DNA of 64,000 bases from Desulfovibrio piger (GTDB lineage Bacteria > Desulfobacterota > Desulfovibrionia > Desulfovibrionales > Desulfovibrionaceae): assembly GCF_012843875.1 (NCBI RefSeq), contig NZ_JABAFY010000008.1:1-64000 (forward strand), given 5' to 3'. Each line of letters starts with the position of its first letter. Position 1 is the first letter of the stretch. The notes beneath the pieces are model-generated. The model saw only the letters and a program-made list of their open reading frames with translations, made no database searches and was not told the DNA's origin. This document shows positions 26,512-37,400 of this stretch, one piece after another. The translations under genes and the position numbers were made by a program.

Positions 26512-28338
26512 ATGAGCAGCATCATCCATCAGACGGGCAGCGTTCGCCCGCTTTCGCTTCAGGAACGGGAACAGCCCCAGCTGTACCGCGAGCTTTTTCC
26601 TTACACCAGCATCTGTCGCACGACTTTCGACGAGGTGCTCCTTGCCCCGCGTCCTGCCGAACAGATGCGCATCACGGACACCACCTTCCGTGACGGCCAG
26701 CAGGCCCGGCCGCCGTATACGGTCAAGCAGGTGGCCAAGATGTTCGACTTCCTGCACCGCATGGGCGGCAAGACGGGCCTCATCACGGCGTCGGAGTTCT
26801 TCCTGTACTCGGCCAAGGACCGCAAGTGCATCGACGTCTGCCGGGCGCGCGGCTACCGCTTCCCGCGCGTGACCTCCTGGATCCGCGCCAACAAGGAAGA
26901 CCTCAAGCTGGCCCGGGACATGGAGTTCGACGAGACCGGCATGCTGACCAGCGTGTCGGACTACCATATCTATCTCAAGCTGGGGAAGACCCGCCAGCAG
27001 GCCATGGACATGTATCTTGACCTGGCCCGGCAGGCCCTGGAGTGGGGCATCATCCCGCGCTGCCATTTCGAGGACGTGACCCGCGCCGACATCTACGGCT
27101 TCTGCCTGCCCTTTGCCCAGAAACTCATGGAGCTGAGCCAGCAGAGCGGCATGCCGGTCAAGATCCGCCTGTGCGACACCATGGGCTACGGCGTGCCCTA
27201 TCCCGGCGCGGCCCTGCCCCGCTCGGTGCAGCGCATCGTGCGTGCCTTCACCGACGAGGCCGGTGTGCCCGGCGAATGGCTGGAATGGCACGGCCACAAC
27301 GACTTCCACAAGGTGCTGGTCAACGGCGTCACGGCCTGGCTCAACGGCTGCGGCGCGGTCAACAGCACGCTGTTCGGCTTTGGCGAGCGCACGGGCAACA
27401 CGCCGCTGGAAGCCCTGATCATCGAGTACATCTCGCTCACCGGTGACGATGCCGCCGCCGACACCACCATCCTGAGCGAGGTGGCCGAGTTCTTCGAAAA
27501 AGAACTGCACTACAACATCCCCTACAACTATCCCTTCGTGGGCCGCGACTTCAACGCCACCAGCGCCGGTGTGCATGCCGACGGCCTGGCCAAGAACGAA
27601 GAGATCTACAACATCTTCGACACCAAGCATCTGCTGGGCCGTCCCGTGCCCATCATCATCACCGACAAGACCGGCCGTGCCGGGGTGGCCTACTGGATCA
27701 ACGTCAACCTCAAGCTGCCCGAAGGCAAGCAGATCTCCAAGAAGCACCCCGCCGTGGGCCAGATCTACGAGGCCATCGTGGCCATCTACGACACCGGCCG
27801 CACCACGCACCTTTCGCACGACGAGATGGCGGCCCTGGTGCAGCGCTACATGCCGGAACTGTTCGAGACCGAGTTCGACCACATGAAGGAACTGGCCGAC
27901 GAGCTGGCCGCCCACCTCATCGCCCGTCTGGCGCAGAACGAGGACCTGCGGGACTTCGGCAAGCATGCCTGCGCCCGTCTGGACAGCTTCTCGCGCGAGT
28001 ACCCCTTCATCCAGTACCTCTACCTCACGGATACCCAGGGCAGCCTCAAGTGCGCGGCCATCACCGACCCAGCTTACCGTGAAAAGTACGAGGCCCTGCC
28101 CATCGGCTTCGACTTCTCGCAGCGCGAATGGTTCAAGATGCCCATGCAGACCGGCGACATGCACATCATGGACGTGTACCAGTCCCAGTTCACGGGCAAG
28201 CTGGTCATCACCGTGTCCTGCCCGGTGACGGACGATGACGACAATATCGTGGGCGTCATCGGTGTGGACATCCAGCTTGAGCAGCTGCTCAAGCGCTCGC
28301 AGGCCCTGCAGCAGGAAGCCCGCGCAGCCGAAGACTAG
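26512..28338 (+). CDS. LeuA/HMGL-family synthase, Re-citrate synthase candidate, with C-terminal Cache-like domain
   Basis: A 608-residue protein; the start at ATG 26512 has GGAG upstream. Residues ~50-440 form an HMGL-like TIM barrel of the isopropylmalate/homocitrate synthase family: ITDTTFRDGQQ (54-64), RLCDTMGYGVPYPG, WHGHNDFHKVLVN (metal HxH) and GFGERTGNTPLEAL. Residues ~475-595 look like a Cache/PDC sensor fold (REYPFIQYLYLTDTQGS ... REWFKMPMQTGDMHIMDVY ... VTVSCPVTDDDDNIVGVIGVDI). Known Re-citrate synthases of clostridia and sulfate reducers belong to this family, and isocitrate dehydrogenase follows directly, so citrate synthesis from oxaloacetate and acetyl-CoA is the best guess. 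Homocitrate or citramalate synthase are the alternatives. Confidence 0.78.
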   Translation: MSSIIHQTGSVRPLSLQEREQPQLYRELFPYTSICRTTFDEVLLAPRPAEQMRITDTTFRDGQQARPPYTVKQVAKMFDFLHRMGGKTGLITASEFFLYSAKDRKCIDVCRARGYRFPRVTSWIRANKEDLKLARDMEFDETGMLTSVSDYHIYLKLGKTRQQAMDMYLDLARQALEWGIIPRCHFEDVTRADIYGFCLPFAQKLMELSQQSGMPVKIRLCDTMGYGVPYPGAALPRSVQRIVRAFTDEAGVPGEWLEWHGHNDFHKVLVNGVTAWLNGCGAVNSTLFGFGERTGNTPLEALIIEYISLTGDDAAADTTILSEVAEFFEKELHYNIPYNYPFVGRDFNATSAGVHADGLAKNEEIYNIFDTKHLLGRPVPIIITDKTGRAGVAYWINVNLKLPEGKQISKKHPAVGQIYEAIVAIYDTGRTTHLSHDEMAALVQRYMPELFETEFDHMKELADELAAHLIARLAQNEDLRDFGKHACARLDSFSREYPFIQYLYLTDTQGSLKCAAITDPAYREKYEALPIGFDFSQREWFKMPMQTGDMHIMDVYQSQFTGKLVITVSCPVTDDDDNIVGVIGVDIQLEQLLKRSQALQQEARAAED

Positions 28339-28434
28339 ACGCATGGCGGCGCGCCGGTTCCCCGGTGCGCCGTTTTTTGCCTACAGGCCCGCCCCCGGCG
28401 GCCGCAATCAGGAATACAGAAAAGGATGCAGACA

Positions 28435-29577
<1,143 letters not shown>

Positions 29578-29609
29578 GCAGCCGCGTCACTGCACTATCT
29601 TCGTATGTC

Positions 29610-29655
29610 CGGGAGGAAGGGCGCATCCCTGCGGGAAGGGCCCTTCCTCCCTTTG
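29610..29655 (+). terminator. icd terminator
   Basis: The arms GGGAGGAAGGGC / GCCCTTCCTCCC enclose a ten-base loop and are followed by TTTG, about 33 bases after the icd stop. Confidence 0.82.
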
Positions 29656-29696
29656 TTTCCCGTCCCGTGATCGTGGGCGACCTACAGGAACGACGC

Positions 29697-30347
29697 ATGG
29701 TTTCATTGGAAAACCTGCTCCTCTACATCCCGCTGGCGGCCCTGCTGGTCATGCTGCCCGGCCCGGATTTTGCCCTCATCGTCCGCACGTCCCTGACGGA
29801 GGGGCGCAGCTCCGGTCAGGCCGCGGCCTGCGGCGTGGCGCTGGGCATCATGGTCCACACCTCGGCCGCCATGCTGGGCATCAGTGCGGTCATCGCCCAG
29901 TCCGTCACCCTGTTCACGCTTTTGCGCTATGCGGGGGCCGCCTATCTGTTCTGGATGGGCATCCATGCCCTGCGGGCCGGGCGTGAGGTCACGGCCGCCG
30001 TGGTGCGTCACGGAGGGCAGGAAGAGGAAGTGCAGCCTGTCCGCGGCCTGCGTCGCCGGGCCTTCCGGCAGGGATTTTTGACCAATGCCCTCAACCCCAA
30101 GGCCGTGGTCTTTTTCCTGACCATGCTGCCGCAGTTTTTGGACCCGCATGCCGCCCTCTGGCCGCAATTCCTGGAGCTGGGCGGCATCATGGCCTTTTTC
30201 TGCCTGGGCTGGTTCGTGCTGCTGGCCAGCCTGCTGCACCGCATCCGCCGCCTGTTCGCCCGGCCGTCCTTCCAGGCCTGGCTGCACCGGCTCACGGGCC
30301 TCATCTTCATCTGTTTCGCCTTCCGGCTGGCGCTGGAGAAGATTTAG
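29697..30347 (+). CDS. LysE/RhtB-family amino-acid exporter
   Basis: A 216-residue inner-membrane protein with about six hydrophobic segments and the family signature near the N-terminus (LPGPDFALIVRTSL, ~20-33), then FRQGFLTNALNPKAVVFFLTMLPQFL in the middle. LysE/RhtB proteins export amino acids or related compounds by proton antiport; the substrate is unknown here. The start at ATG 29697 follows AGGA. The frame is open well upstream through the end of icd, but that part is antisense noise. The loop between the third and fourth segments (~95-120) is charged, as is usual. Confidence 0.88.
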   Translation: MVSLENLLLYIPLAALLVMLPGPDFALIVRTSLTEGRSSGQAAACGVALGIMVHTSAAMLGISAVIAQSVTLFTLLRYAGAAYLFWMGIHALRAGREVTAAVVRHGGQEEEVQPVRGLRRRAFRQGFLTNALNPKAVVFFLTMLPQFLDPHAALWPQFLELGGIMAFFCLGWFVLLASLLHRIRRLFARPSFQAWLHRLTGLIFICFAFRLALEKI

Positions 30348-30755
30348 GCGCCGGCCGCACGCCCGCCGTCATACCGGAAGAAAGGAGGGGCAGCCGTCTC
30401 TTGCCGATGCCCGTAACGCACTCCGGTATGGCGGGCATGGCTCCACTGCCGCCATCCAGCAGGGCCTTCCCCGCTCCCAAACCATCCCTGTCTTGATGCC
30501 TTTTGTGACCATTGCCCTCGCGGTCACTGCCGGTGGTGTGTTCCGTCCTCTTTCCAGTGCCGGGCCGGGCGGCTGGAACACAGACGAAAAATCTGTGCCG
30601 GATGCTGGGGAAAGTGGTAACACATTGTAGAATAAGGCTATTTATTTTTTATTAAAACTGGGTGGTTACAGGTGTTGCCTGCTGTCCGGCTTGCAAGACG
30701 GCCCCTCCGGTGGCAGAGTTTGACTTCCTGTCCTCCCCTTCCCGCTGAGGTACCC
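30348..30755. other. 400-base gap with one large imperfect stem-loop
   Basis: No gene seen. Bases 30361-30379 (GCCCGCCGTCATACCGGA region) pair with 30421-30436 (TCCGGTATGGCGGGC), enclosing about 42 bases that include a GCCGATGCCCGTAA segment resembling the repeat unit at 58049. The last 110 bases are AT-rich (30625-30665) and probably hold the promoter of the downstream kinase gene. Confidence 0.45.
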
Positions 30756-31628
30756 ATGCACGAGATCCCCCTGCAACGTGTGGCCGCCATCCATGACCTT
30801 TCCGGTTTCGGACGTGCCTCGCTGACCGTGGTCATCCCCATCCTTGCCAGCATGGGCGTCCAGACCTGCCCCCTGCCCACGGCGGTCCTGTCTTCCCAGA
30901 CCTCCGGCGTGGAGGGCTTCACCTTTCATGACCTGACCGCCGAGATGGGGCCCATGCTGGATCACTGGCAGCGGATGGGCCTGAGCTTCGACGCCGTCTA
31001 TTCCGGCTTTCTGGGCAATCCGCTCCAGCTGGAGATAGCGGCCCGGTGCATCGGCCATTTCCTCAAGCCCGGCGGCTTTGCGCTGGTGGACCCCGTGCTG
31101 GGCGACAACGGCACCCTGGACCCCACCCAGACGCCGGAGATGGTGGAGGCCATGCGCCAGCTCATCGGCCACGCCCACGTCATCACGCCCAACCTCACCG
31201 AAGCGGCCTTTTTGCTGGACGAACCCTACCGGCCGGACATCTCGCCCGACGGCCTCAAGGAGCAGCTGCGACGCCTGGCGGCCATGGGGCCGGACAGGGT
31301 GGTCATCACCAGCGCCCCGGCGGCCCGGCCCGGCCATTGCGCGGCCGTGGCCTATGACCGCGAGCAGGGGCGCTTCTGGAAGATGGAGTCGCCCTACATC
31401 CCGGCCTTCTATCCCGGCACGGGCGATACCTTCTCCAGCGTGCTGGTGGGGGCGTTCCTTCAGGGGGACAGCCTGCCCGTGGCCCTGGAGCGCGCGGTGC
31501 GCTTCGTGACCCTGGGCATCCGCGTCACCTACGGCTACGACACCCGCCACAGCGACGGCGTGCTGCTGGAGCGCACCCTGCCCGCGTTGCAGGACCGTTG
31601 CGCCATCGGGGAGTACGAGGCGTTTTAG
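30756..31628 (+). CDS. pdxY: pyridoxal/pyridoxamine kinase (PfkB family)
   Basis: A 290-residue ribokinase-like enzyme. The start is ATG 30756 behind GAGG; the frame continues upstream without a ribosome site. Motifs: an opening AAIHDLSGFGRASLTV typical of pyridoxal kinases, PLPTAVLSSQTSG, YSGFLGN, LVDPVLGDNG, ITPNLTEAAFLL, and the catalytic GTGDTFSSV. It phosphorylates pyridoxal or related vitamers to refill the PLP pool. Whether it is closer to PdxY or to a PdxK-like kinase cannot be settled by eye. It stands alone. Confidence 0.88.
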   Translation: MHEIPLQRVAAIHDLSGFGRASLTVVIPILASMGVQTCPLPTAVLSSQTSGVEGFTFHDLTAEMGPMLDHWQRMGLSFDAVYSGFLGNPLQLEIAARCIGHFLKPGGFALVDPVLGDNGTLDPTQTPEMVEAMRQLIGHAHVITPNLTEAAFLLDEPYRPDISPDGLKEQLRRLAAMGPDRVVITSAPAARPGHCAAVAYDREQGRFWKMESPYIPAFYPGTGDTFSSVLVGAFLQGDSLPVALERAVRFVTLGIRVTYGYDTRHSDGVLLERTLPALQDRCAIGEYEAF

Positions 31629-31771
31629 CAGGCAGGCCCCATATGGATACGCCGCGAACACAAAATGCCCTCTCCTCTTTCTTTATTCTTTTCTCAAATT
31701 TGACTACCCTGCTCAGTATGATTCCCCTGTCCGTTCCGGCAGGCTAACGACAACAACATTCAGGAGAGCCC

Positions 31772-33298
31772 ATGATTACGGGGGCCGTAAAAAATAAAGT
31801 TGATAAGATTTGGCTCGACATCTTTTCCGCGGGTCTGGCCAACCCGCTCACCGTTATTGAACAGCTTACCTACCTCATGTTCGTCCGCGCGCTGGATGTC
31901 AAAGAGCTGGAAAACGAAAGATACGAAGCCCTCGGCATGAAGGTGGAAAAAATTTTTCCGCAGACGCCCGCCGGCCAGTCCATGCGCTGGAGCAAATTCA
32001 AGAACAAAGACGCCCAATATATGTTCGACGTCATGTCCCAGCGCGTTTTTCCGGCCATCAAGGGCATGAGGGGCGGCAGGCTGCCGGACTTCGACGAGGA
32101 AAAAGGCACGTTCGTCCCGCTGCCGGATGTCGATGACGGCACGGCACAGGCGGCCTTTGCCCATTTCATGAAGGACGCCGTATTTCTCATGCCCACGCCG
32201 CAGGTGCTGGAAAAGGTCGTCACCGGGCTGGAAGAACTGTATGAGCATGATATTGCCGACCTCGATATGCAGGGCGACCTGTACGAATACATGCTTGGCA
32301 AGCTCTCCACGGCGGGCCGCAACGGGCAGTTCCGCACCCCCAAGCATATCCGCGACATGATGGTCGCCCTTCTGCGCCCCACGCCCGACGACGTCATCTG
32401 CGACCCGGCCTGCGGCACGGCGGGATTTCTTATTTCCGCCGCCGAATACATCCGCGCGCACTACGAAAGCGGCATGACCACGGAGCAGTGGGAACATTTC
32501 GCCGGGCCGGCCTTTACCGGTTACGATACCGATCCCACCATGCTGCGCATTTCGGCCATGAACCTTATGCTGCACTTCATACATCACCCGGATGTCCGCT
32601 ACCGGGACAGCGTGTCCAAGGAAAACGACGTGAACGCCGCGTTCACCATGTGCCTGGCGAATCCGCCGTTCAAGGGCAGCATCGACGCCGAAAGCATCAG
32701 CGATTCTCTGAAAGCCGTGACCAGCACCAAAAAAACGGAGCTCCTGTTTCTCGCGCTTTTTTTGCGTCTGCTGAAAAAGGGCGGCCAATGCGCCTGCATC
32801 GTGCCCGACGGCGTGCTCTTCGGCAGCAGCAAGGCGCATCAGTCCATCCGCAGGGAGCTGGTGGAACAGCATCAGCTGCGGGCCGTCATCTCCATGCCCT
32901 CCGGCGTGTTCAAGCCGTACGCGGGCGTCTCCACCGCCGTGCTCATCTTCACCAAAACCGCGGCGGGCGGCACGGGCAAGGTCTGGTTCTACGACATGCA
33001 GGCCGACGGCTTTTCTTTGGACGACAAGCGCACGCCCGTGGCGCAGAACGACATCCCCGACATCATCGCCCGTTTTGCCGCTCTGGAAAAGGAGAAGGAC
33101 CGCGCCCGCACGGAACAGTCCTTCTTTGTGCAAAAGGAAGAGATCGTCGCCAACGGCTATGACCTTTCCCTCAACAAATACAAGCAGGTGGAATATACGC
33201 CTGTGGAATATCCCCCTACGCAGCAACTCATGGCCGAACTGCACGAGCTGGAAATGCAGATTTCCGCAGGGCTGGCCGAACTGGAGGAGATGCTGTGA
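31772..33298 (+). CDS. hsdM: type I restriction-modification methyltransferase subunit HsdM
   Basis: A 508-residue N6-adenine methyltransferase subunit. It has an N-terminal helical HsdM_N domain (~8-140), then motif I DPACGTAGFL (211-220) and motif IV NPPF (297-300). The conserved QFRTPKHI stretch (186-193) precedes the catalytic domain. The protein pairs with HsdS to bind and methylate the target and with HsdR to restrict foreign DNA. Ribosome site AGGAGAG lies upstream. It overlaps hsdS by one base (TGATG). It is GC-rich, close to the chromosome, unlike the next gene. Confidence 0.96.
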   Translation: MITGAVKNKVDKIWLDIFSAGLANPLTVIEQLTYLMFVRALDVKELENERYEALGMKVEKIFPQTPAGQSMRWSKFKNKDAQYMFDVMSQRVFPAIKGMRGGRLPDFDEEKGTFVPLPDVDDGTAQAAFAHFMKDAVFLMPTPQVLEKVVTGLEELYEHDIADLDMQGDLYEYMLGKLSTAGRNGQFRTPKHIRDMMVALLRPTPDDVICDPACGTAGFLISAAEYIRAHYESGMTTEQWEHFAGPAFTGYDTDPTMLRISAMNLMLHFIHHPDVRYRDSVSKENDVNAAFTMCLANPPFKGSIDAESISDSLKAVTSTKKTELLFLALFLRLLKKGGQCACIVPDGVLFGSSKAHQSIRRELVEQHQLRAVISMPSGVFKPYAGVSTAVLIFTKTAAGGTGKVWFYDMQADGFSLDDKRTPVAQNDIPDIIARFAALEKEKDRARTEQSFFVQKEEIVANGYDLSLNKYKQVEYTPVEYPPTQQLMAELHELEMQISAGLAELEEML

Positions 33299-34476
33299 TG
33301 GCGAAACTTGGATTAGTAATTACACAGGTTAGAGGAGTTTCTTATTCTCCTAAAGATTTACACGACTCTTTGAACGATGAAAGCATCATCCTGCTTAGAG
33401 CTAATAATATTAAAGATGGAAAAATAAATTTTGACGATGTAGTTTATATTGATAAGAAAAAAGTCAACAAAAATCAATATTTGTGTCGAGGAGATGTTCT
33501 TATCTGTACTTCTAGCGGAAGTAAAGAATTGGTAGGTAAAGCTGCATTTTTTTCAGAGAATACAATAGCTACATTTGGTGCTTTTTGCAAAGTTATAAGA
33601 CCATCTATCCCATGTAAAGAATTTATAGGACACTTTTTTAACAGTCCATTCTATAGAAGGGAAATATCTTCTCTTTCTAGTGGAGCTAATATCAATAATA
33701 TACGCAATGAACATATTGATAATCTGGAAATGAACCTGCCAACTGAAAATATCCAGGAAGCCATTACTCGTAGACTCAATTTTGTCAACTCCCTCATCGA
33801 ATCGCGTCAAAAACAGCTTTCCAAACTCGACCAGCTCGTCAAATCCCGATTTATTGAGATGTTTGGAGATGTTTACTTAAACACAATGTCATGGGATGAA
33901 AAAGATCTAGAATCAATAGCTGACATAGTTTCAGGTATCACAAAAGGTAGAAAGGTAAAAAATAAAAAATTAAAAGAAGTTCCTTACATGGCTGTATCTA
34001 ATGTAAAAGATGGATATATTGATTGGAGTACGGTTAAAAAAATTGATGTAACAGATGAAGAGATTAGTAGATATAGACTACTGAAAGATGATGTACTCAT
34101 AACAGAAGGTGGAGATCCTGACAAAGTTGGTAGAGGAGCAATTATCAAAAATCCCCTGGAAAATTGTATTCACCAAAATCATATCTTCCGTGTTCGCTTA
34201 AATAAATTAATTGTTCTTCCAGTATTTTTTGCAGAATATCTGCAACATCAAAAATCAAAGAGGTATTTTCTTAGTTGTGCAAAACAAACAACTGGTATTG
34301 CAAGCATTAATATGAAACAATTAAAATCATTACCTGTATTACTCCCTCCAATAAAGTTACAGCGACAATTCTCTGACTTTATTCAACAGGTCGAAAAAGC
34401 AAAATTGTCCGTGAAGCAGAGCCTTGACAAACTGGAAACGCTGAAAAAATCCTTGATGCAGGAGTATTTCGGATAA
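33298..34476 (+). CDS. hsdS: type I restriction-modification specificity subunit HsdS
   Basis: A 392-residue protein with two target-recognition domains (~1-150 and ~195-345) separated by a central conserved coiled coil (FVNSLIESRQKQLSKLDQL, ~161-179; ...KSRFIEMFGD) and a second one at the C-terminus (VEKAKLSVKQSLDKLETLKKS-like). It sets the recognition sequence of the whole complex. The start ATG 33298 overlaps the hsdM stop; a GTG lies one codon earlier. Both recognition domains are strongly AT-rich while the coiled coils and flanking genes are GC-rich, pointing to exchange of recognition cassettes. Confidence 0.94.
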   Translation: MAKLGLVITQVRGVSYSPKDLHDSLNDESIILLRANNIKDGKINFDDVVYIDKKKVNKNQYLCRGDVLICTSSGSKELVGKAAFFSENTIATFGAFCKVIRPSIPCKEFIGHFFNSPFYRREISSLSSGANINNIRNEHIDNLEMNLPTENIQEAITRRLNFVNSLIESRQKQLSKLDQLVKSRFIEMFGDVYLNTMSWDEKDLESIADIVSGITKGRKVKNKKLKEVPYMAVSNVKDGYIDWSTVKKIDVTDEEISRYRLLKDDVLITEGGDPDKVGRGAIIKNPLENCIHQNHIFRVRLNKLIVLPVFFAEYLQHQKSKRYFLSCAKQTTGIASINMKQLKSLPVLLPPIKLQRQFSDFIQQVEKAKLSVKQSLDKLETLKKSLMQEYFG

Positions 34477-34488
34477 AGGAGTCCCTGT

Positions 34489-37400
34489 ATGCCCAACTTC
34501 GACTTTCTGAACGGCCGCCAAGAGTTTTCCCTGTTCGCCGCTTCCGCCGTGGAGGCGGAAAAGGTCTTTGCCACGTCGTCCGCCATGTGCGTCATCGGCT
34601 GCCGCAAGGCTCTGGAGCTGGCCGTGAAGTGGGTCTATACCGTCGATAACGGCATACAGGCTCCCTATAAGGACAATCTCTCCGCGCTCATCCATGAATA
34701 CACCTTCAAAAAGCAGCTCCCTCCCCTCTTGTTCGGCAAAATCAAGGGGATCGTCGCGTTCGGGAACATGGCCGTTCATACCGGCAAGACCGTCCCTCCC
34801 GCTTTTGCCGTCCAGTCGCTGAAAAGTCTTTTTGAGTTCATTCAATGGGTCGATTATTCCTATGGCAGCGACTATCAGGTCCGTACGTTCGATGCACAAC
34901 GGATTCCCAAAACGCACGTCTCCCTCGACATGCAGAAGATCCGGGCACAGGAAAGTCTGCTGGGAGAAAAAGACGCGGAGATTGAACGACTCCGGCAGCA
35001 GCTTGCCGAACTTGCGGACAAGTACACCGGCGCGAAGGAACGCAACCGCCAGAGCCGTACCATCACCATGGAAGACCTTTCCGAGTTCAGCACCCGGAAA
35101 ATCTACATCGACGCCATGCTCCTGGGCATGGACTGGGAACTGGAAGGGCCGGACAGCGACGTTTCCCAGGAATACGAAGTGGAAGGCATGGCCGGAGTTC
35201 CCGGCCAGAAGGGATATGCGGACTACGTGCTCTGGGGCAGGGACGGCAAACCCCTTGCCGTGGTGGAAGCCAAAAAAGCCTGCAAGGACCCCAATACCGG
35301 AAGAACGCAGGCCAAACTCTATGCCGACTGTCTTGAGCTCCGTTTCGGGCAACGCCCCGTCATGTTCACGACCAACGGCTTCGATACCTTTTTCTGGGAT
35401 GACAAAGGCGGTCCCCAGCGCAAGGTGAGCCGCATATTCAGCAAGACCGATCTGGAAAGGATCATCGAGCGGCGGACATCCAGGCTCCCACTTGAGAGCA
35501 TCACCATCAGTAACGCCATCACCGACCGCTATTATCAGCAGGCGGCCATCCGCTCCGTGTGCGAGGAGATCAGCCGCGGCGTGCGAAAGCATCTGCTCGT
35601 CATGGCCACAGGCACGGGGAAGACCAGAACCGCCGCCAGCCTGGTCGATGTGCTGAGCCGTGGGCACCACATAACCAACGTCCTCTTTCTTGCCGACAGA
35701 ACGGCGCTTGTCTCACAGGCCAAAGACGACTTCAAAACATACCTGCCGAACATGTCGCTCTGTAATCTGTGCGCCAACAAGGACGACGCGTCCGCACGCA
35801 TCGTCTTCTCCACCTACCCCACGATCATGAACGCCATCGACCGCGAAAAAAGCAAAGACGGCGGTATGCTGTTCTCCCCCGCGCATTTCGACCTCATCAT
35901 CATCGACGAAAGCCACCGGAGCATCTTCAAAAAATATCGCGCCATCTTTGAATACTTCGATGCCATCCTTCTTGGCCTGACCGCCACGCCGAAAACCGAA
36001 GTGGCCAGAAACACCTATGAATTCTTCGAGCTGGAAAACGGCGTCCCCACCTATGCTTACGACTACGATACCGCCGTGCATCAGGATCACGTTCTGGTTC
36101 CGTACTACAATTATGAGGTCACGACAAAATTCCTTTCGGAAGGCATCACCTACGAGGAGCTTTCCGACGAAGACAAGGAACGCTACGAAGATGACTTTAC
36201 TGAGGATGGCGTCATGCCGGATTCCATCCCTTCGCAGGCGCTGAACGACTTCGTCTTCAACCAGAAAACCGTGGACCTTGTGCTTCAGGACCTTATGGAG
36301 CGCGGCATCATGGTGAACGGCGGCGAACGCATCGGCAAGACCATCATCTTTGCCCAGAACAAAAGGCACGCCGAGTTTATTCTGGAACGCTTCAACAAAC
36401 TTTATCCGCAGTATCACGGCACATGGGCAAGCCGCGTCGTCTGCGACGACAGCTATGCCCAGACCGTCATCGACAATTTTAAGGAAGCCGAAAAAACTCC
36501 GTATATCGTGGTTTCGGTGGACATGATGGACACCGGCATCGACGTGCCCGCATGTGTGAATCTGGTGTTCTTCAAGAAAGTCCGGTCCAAAACAAAATTC
36601 TGGCAGATGATCGGACGTGGAACACGTCTTTGCCCGGAACTGACCTGTACCGACCTTATAGAACGCGAGGAATACACAGGTAAAAAGCGCTTCCTCATCT
36701 TCGACTACTGCGGCAACTTCGAGTACTTCCGGCAGGTCAAACATACCACGGAAGGCGAAGTCCCCATCTCGCTCTCGGAAAATATCTTCCGAAAATGCGT
36801 CCGGCTGGTCGCGGCGTTTCAGGACGCTTCAAAATTCGATGGCGCTTATCAGCCATGGCGCAGGGAGCTGACGGAACTATGCCAAGGCCGGATTGCTGGC
36901 CTTAATACGGATCTCTTTCATGTGCGGCTTGCTCTGAAGCATGTGGAAAAGTTCAAAAAGCCGGAAGCCTTCATCTGTCTTTCCGAGCTGGATCAGCAGG
37001 AGCTTACGGAACACATCGCCCCTCTGGTTCATTTCGATGAAGCTGATGCCATGGCTTTGCGCTTTGATAACTTCATCTACGGCTTTATCTTGAATGTGCT
37101 GGACGAAAGTCCGCTGGTCAAGCGCGACATGGCCCGTCTGGTCACGACGGCCAGACTCCTCGAAAAAAAATCCTCCATTCCGCAGGTGGCGGCAAAGCTC
37201 CCGCTGCTCCGCCAGATAAGTGCCCCGGAGCTCTGGAAGGATATCGACATCTGCAAGCTGGAAGACATTCGACGGGAACTGCGCGCGCTGATCCGCTTTC
37301 TGGATGAAGGCAGTAAAAGAAAGGACATCATCACCATCCTTACCGACCCGATACTGGACTCGACCGCGGGAATTCCTCTGCCTGAGGAAGACCCCTTTGA

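Noticed and set aside
31698-31720. TTGACT and TATGAT ahead of hsdM as a promoter
   Set aside because: Only 11 bases separate the two boxes; about 17 are needed. TATGAT alone may still be a -10 box.
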